Positions 63,274 to 64,000 of a stretch of 64,000 bases of DNA are shown here, piece after piece. Position 1 is the stretch's first letter, and the number at the start of each line of letters is the position of its first letter. Source of the stretch: Calothrix sp. NIES-2098 (GTDB taxonomy: Bacteria; Cyanobacteriota; Cyanobacteriia; Cyanobacteriales; Nostocaceae). The position numbers and the translations under genes were made by a program. The DNA lies in NCBI GenBank assembly GCA_002368175.1, contig AP018172.1, positions 6,823,001-6,887,000 on the forward strand. The letters are read 5' to 3'. The notes beneath the pieces were generated by a model, which was given only the letters and a program-made list of their open reading frames with translations, was not told where the DNA came from and did not search any database.

Positions 63274-64000
63274 ATGGGCAAGCAGCGCGTTCTGTCGGGA
63301 GTTCAACCAACTGGAAATTTACATTTAGGCAACTACTTGGGAGCAATTCGTAACTGGGTAGAAGCCCAGAGTGAATACGAAAATTACCTTTTCGTCGCGG
63401 ATTTACACGCGATTACATTACCCCACGACCCCAAAGAGTTGGCATCGAATACTTATACCCTCGTTGCTCTCTATCTCGCTTGTGGTCTAGATTTAAATCA
63501 TTCCACCATCTTTGTGCAATCTCACGTCTCAGCACACAGCGAACTCACTTGGTTGCTCAACTGCATTACACCCCTCAACTGGCTGGAAGATATGATCCAG
63601 TTTAAAGAAAAGGCAGTCAAACAGGGCGAAAATGTGGGTGTAGGCTTATTGGACTACCCAGTGCTGATGTCTTCTGATATTTTGCTGTACAAGGCAGATT
63701 TTGTGCCTGTGGGTGAAGACCAAAAGCAACATTTAGAATTGACGCGGGATATTGTCAATCGCTTTAATCACTTATTTGCTAAACCAGATCGACCAGTGCT
63801 AAAGCTACCAGCACCTTTGATTCGCAAAGAAGGCGCAAGGGTGATGAGTTTGACTGATGGTACTCGCAAAATGTCTAAGTCTGACCCATCGGAATTAAGC
63901 CGGATTAATTTGTTAGATACACCAGAACAAATTGCTAATAAAATTAAGCGCTGTAAAACAGATCCGATTCGGGGTTTAACTTTCGACGATCCAGAGCGTC
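63274..64000 (+). CDS. trpS: Tryptophanyl-tRNA synthetase, 3' end cut by the window
   Basis: The first 242 residues of TrpRS; the frame continues past the window end. The N-terminus MGKQRVLSGVQPTGNLHLGN contains the HIGH-like class I motif (PTGNLHLGN). The KMSKS loop is present (TRKMSKSDPSEL), preceded by LLDYPVLMSSDILLYKADFV and VGEDQKQHLELTRDIV, which are typical for this enzyme. It charges tRNA-Trp in translation. The ATG at 63274 gives the usual family start. Confidence 0.97.
   Translation, partial: MGKQRVLSGVQPTGNLHLGNYLGAIRNWVEAQSEYENYLFVADLHAITLPHDPKELASNTYTLVALYLACGLDLNHSTIFVQSHVSAHSELTWLLNCITPLNWLEDMIQFKEKAVKQGENVGVGLLDYPVLMSSDILLYKADFVPVGEDQKQHLELTRDIVNRFNHLFAKPDRPVLKLPAPLIRKEGARVMSLTDGTRKMSKSDPSELSRINLLDTPEQIANKIKRCKTDPIRGLTFDDPER

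Noticed and set aside
1..64000. tRNA, rRNA, CRISPR arrays or prophage genes
   Set aside because: No tRNA-like cloverleaf with a T-loop consensus, no regular spaced repeats and no phage structural genes were seen.

Overview
The window comes from a filamentous cyanobacterium, most likely in the order Nostocales. The evidence is psbI (a photosystem II subunit), very frequent HIP1 octamers (GCGATCGC), heptameric tandem repeats (GTCAAAA/GTCCAGA type), several cyanobacterium-specific families (DUF3769 LptD-like protein, cyanobacterial CobT-like protein, DUF2232) and very large multidomain Ser/Thr kinase-histidine kinases. Base composition is moderately AT-rich. No rRNA, tRNA, CRISPR array or prophage was seen. 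The species cannot be fixed from the sequence alone.

Layout. 1-4.0 kb: a Crp-family regulator, a DUF2232 membrane protein and a CobT-like enzyme on the plus strand, then a small coiled-coil protein and an 830-bp gap. 4.0-7.4 kb: an orphan solute-binding lipoprotein, then a complete IS4-type insertion sequence (5181-6823, 28-bp inverted repeats, 9-bp target duplication) sitting exactly on the axis of a dispersed palindromic repeat, then a secreted hypothetical protein. 7.6-15.3 kb: a methyltransferase divergent from a LysR regulator, and an 1831-residue Ser/Thr kinase-ATPase-GAF-histidine kinase. 15.3-22.5 kb: U32 peptidase, a DUF1778/GNAT toxin-antitoxin pair, a Uma2 protein, an aldo/keto reductase with ferredoxin-like tail, a bifunctional nuclease and riboflavin synthase. 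22.5-31 kb: M23 peptidase, birA, pgeF, an alpha/beta hydrolase, a repeat-bearing membrane protein, an amidase and a second Crp-family regulator. 31-38.3 kb: a minus-strand methyltransferase-cupin-unknown cluster, two small membrane proteins, ilvC, a second aldo/keto reductase, a secreted nuclease and a DUF4349 lipoprotein. 38.4-44.8 kb: a tandem nitroreductase (SagB-like) protein and a two-gene signalling unit (PAS/GAF histidine kinase with a possible bilin-binding GAF, then a REC-PAS histidine kinase). 45-54 kb: LptD-like outer-membrane protein, psbI, a hexapeptide acyltransferase, a long AT-rich gap, a small cyanobacterial protein and glycogen phosphorylase. 54-64 kb: a cupin, a DUF429 protein, a PEP-CTERM surface protein, a subtilase with CBM6 and RTX repeats, a B12-binding radical SAM enzyme, a second Uma2 protein and the start of trpS, which runs off the window.

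Most genes are monocistronic housekeeping or accessory genes typical of a large cyanobacterial chromosome. The best candidates for something unusual are: the IS that landed on the dyad axis of a repeat; the subtilase with a decayed second copy of its own catalytic N-terminus; the histidine-kinase pair at 40.5-44.8 kb with a Cys-His GAF; the perfect CRP-type site in the SNase/DUF4349 divergent promoter; and the uncharacterised methyltransferase-cupin-unknown cluster facing a Crp regulator. No wholly new multi-gene system could be demonstrated from sequence alone.
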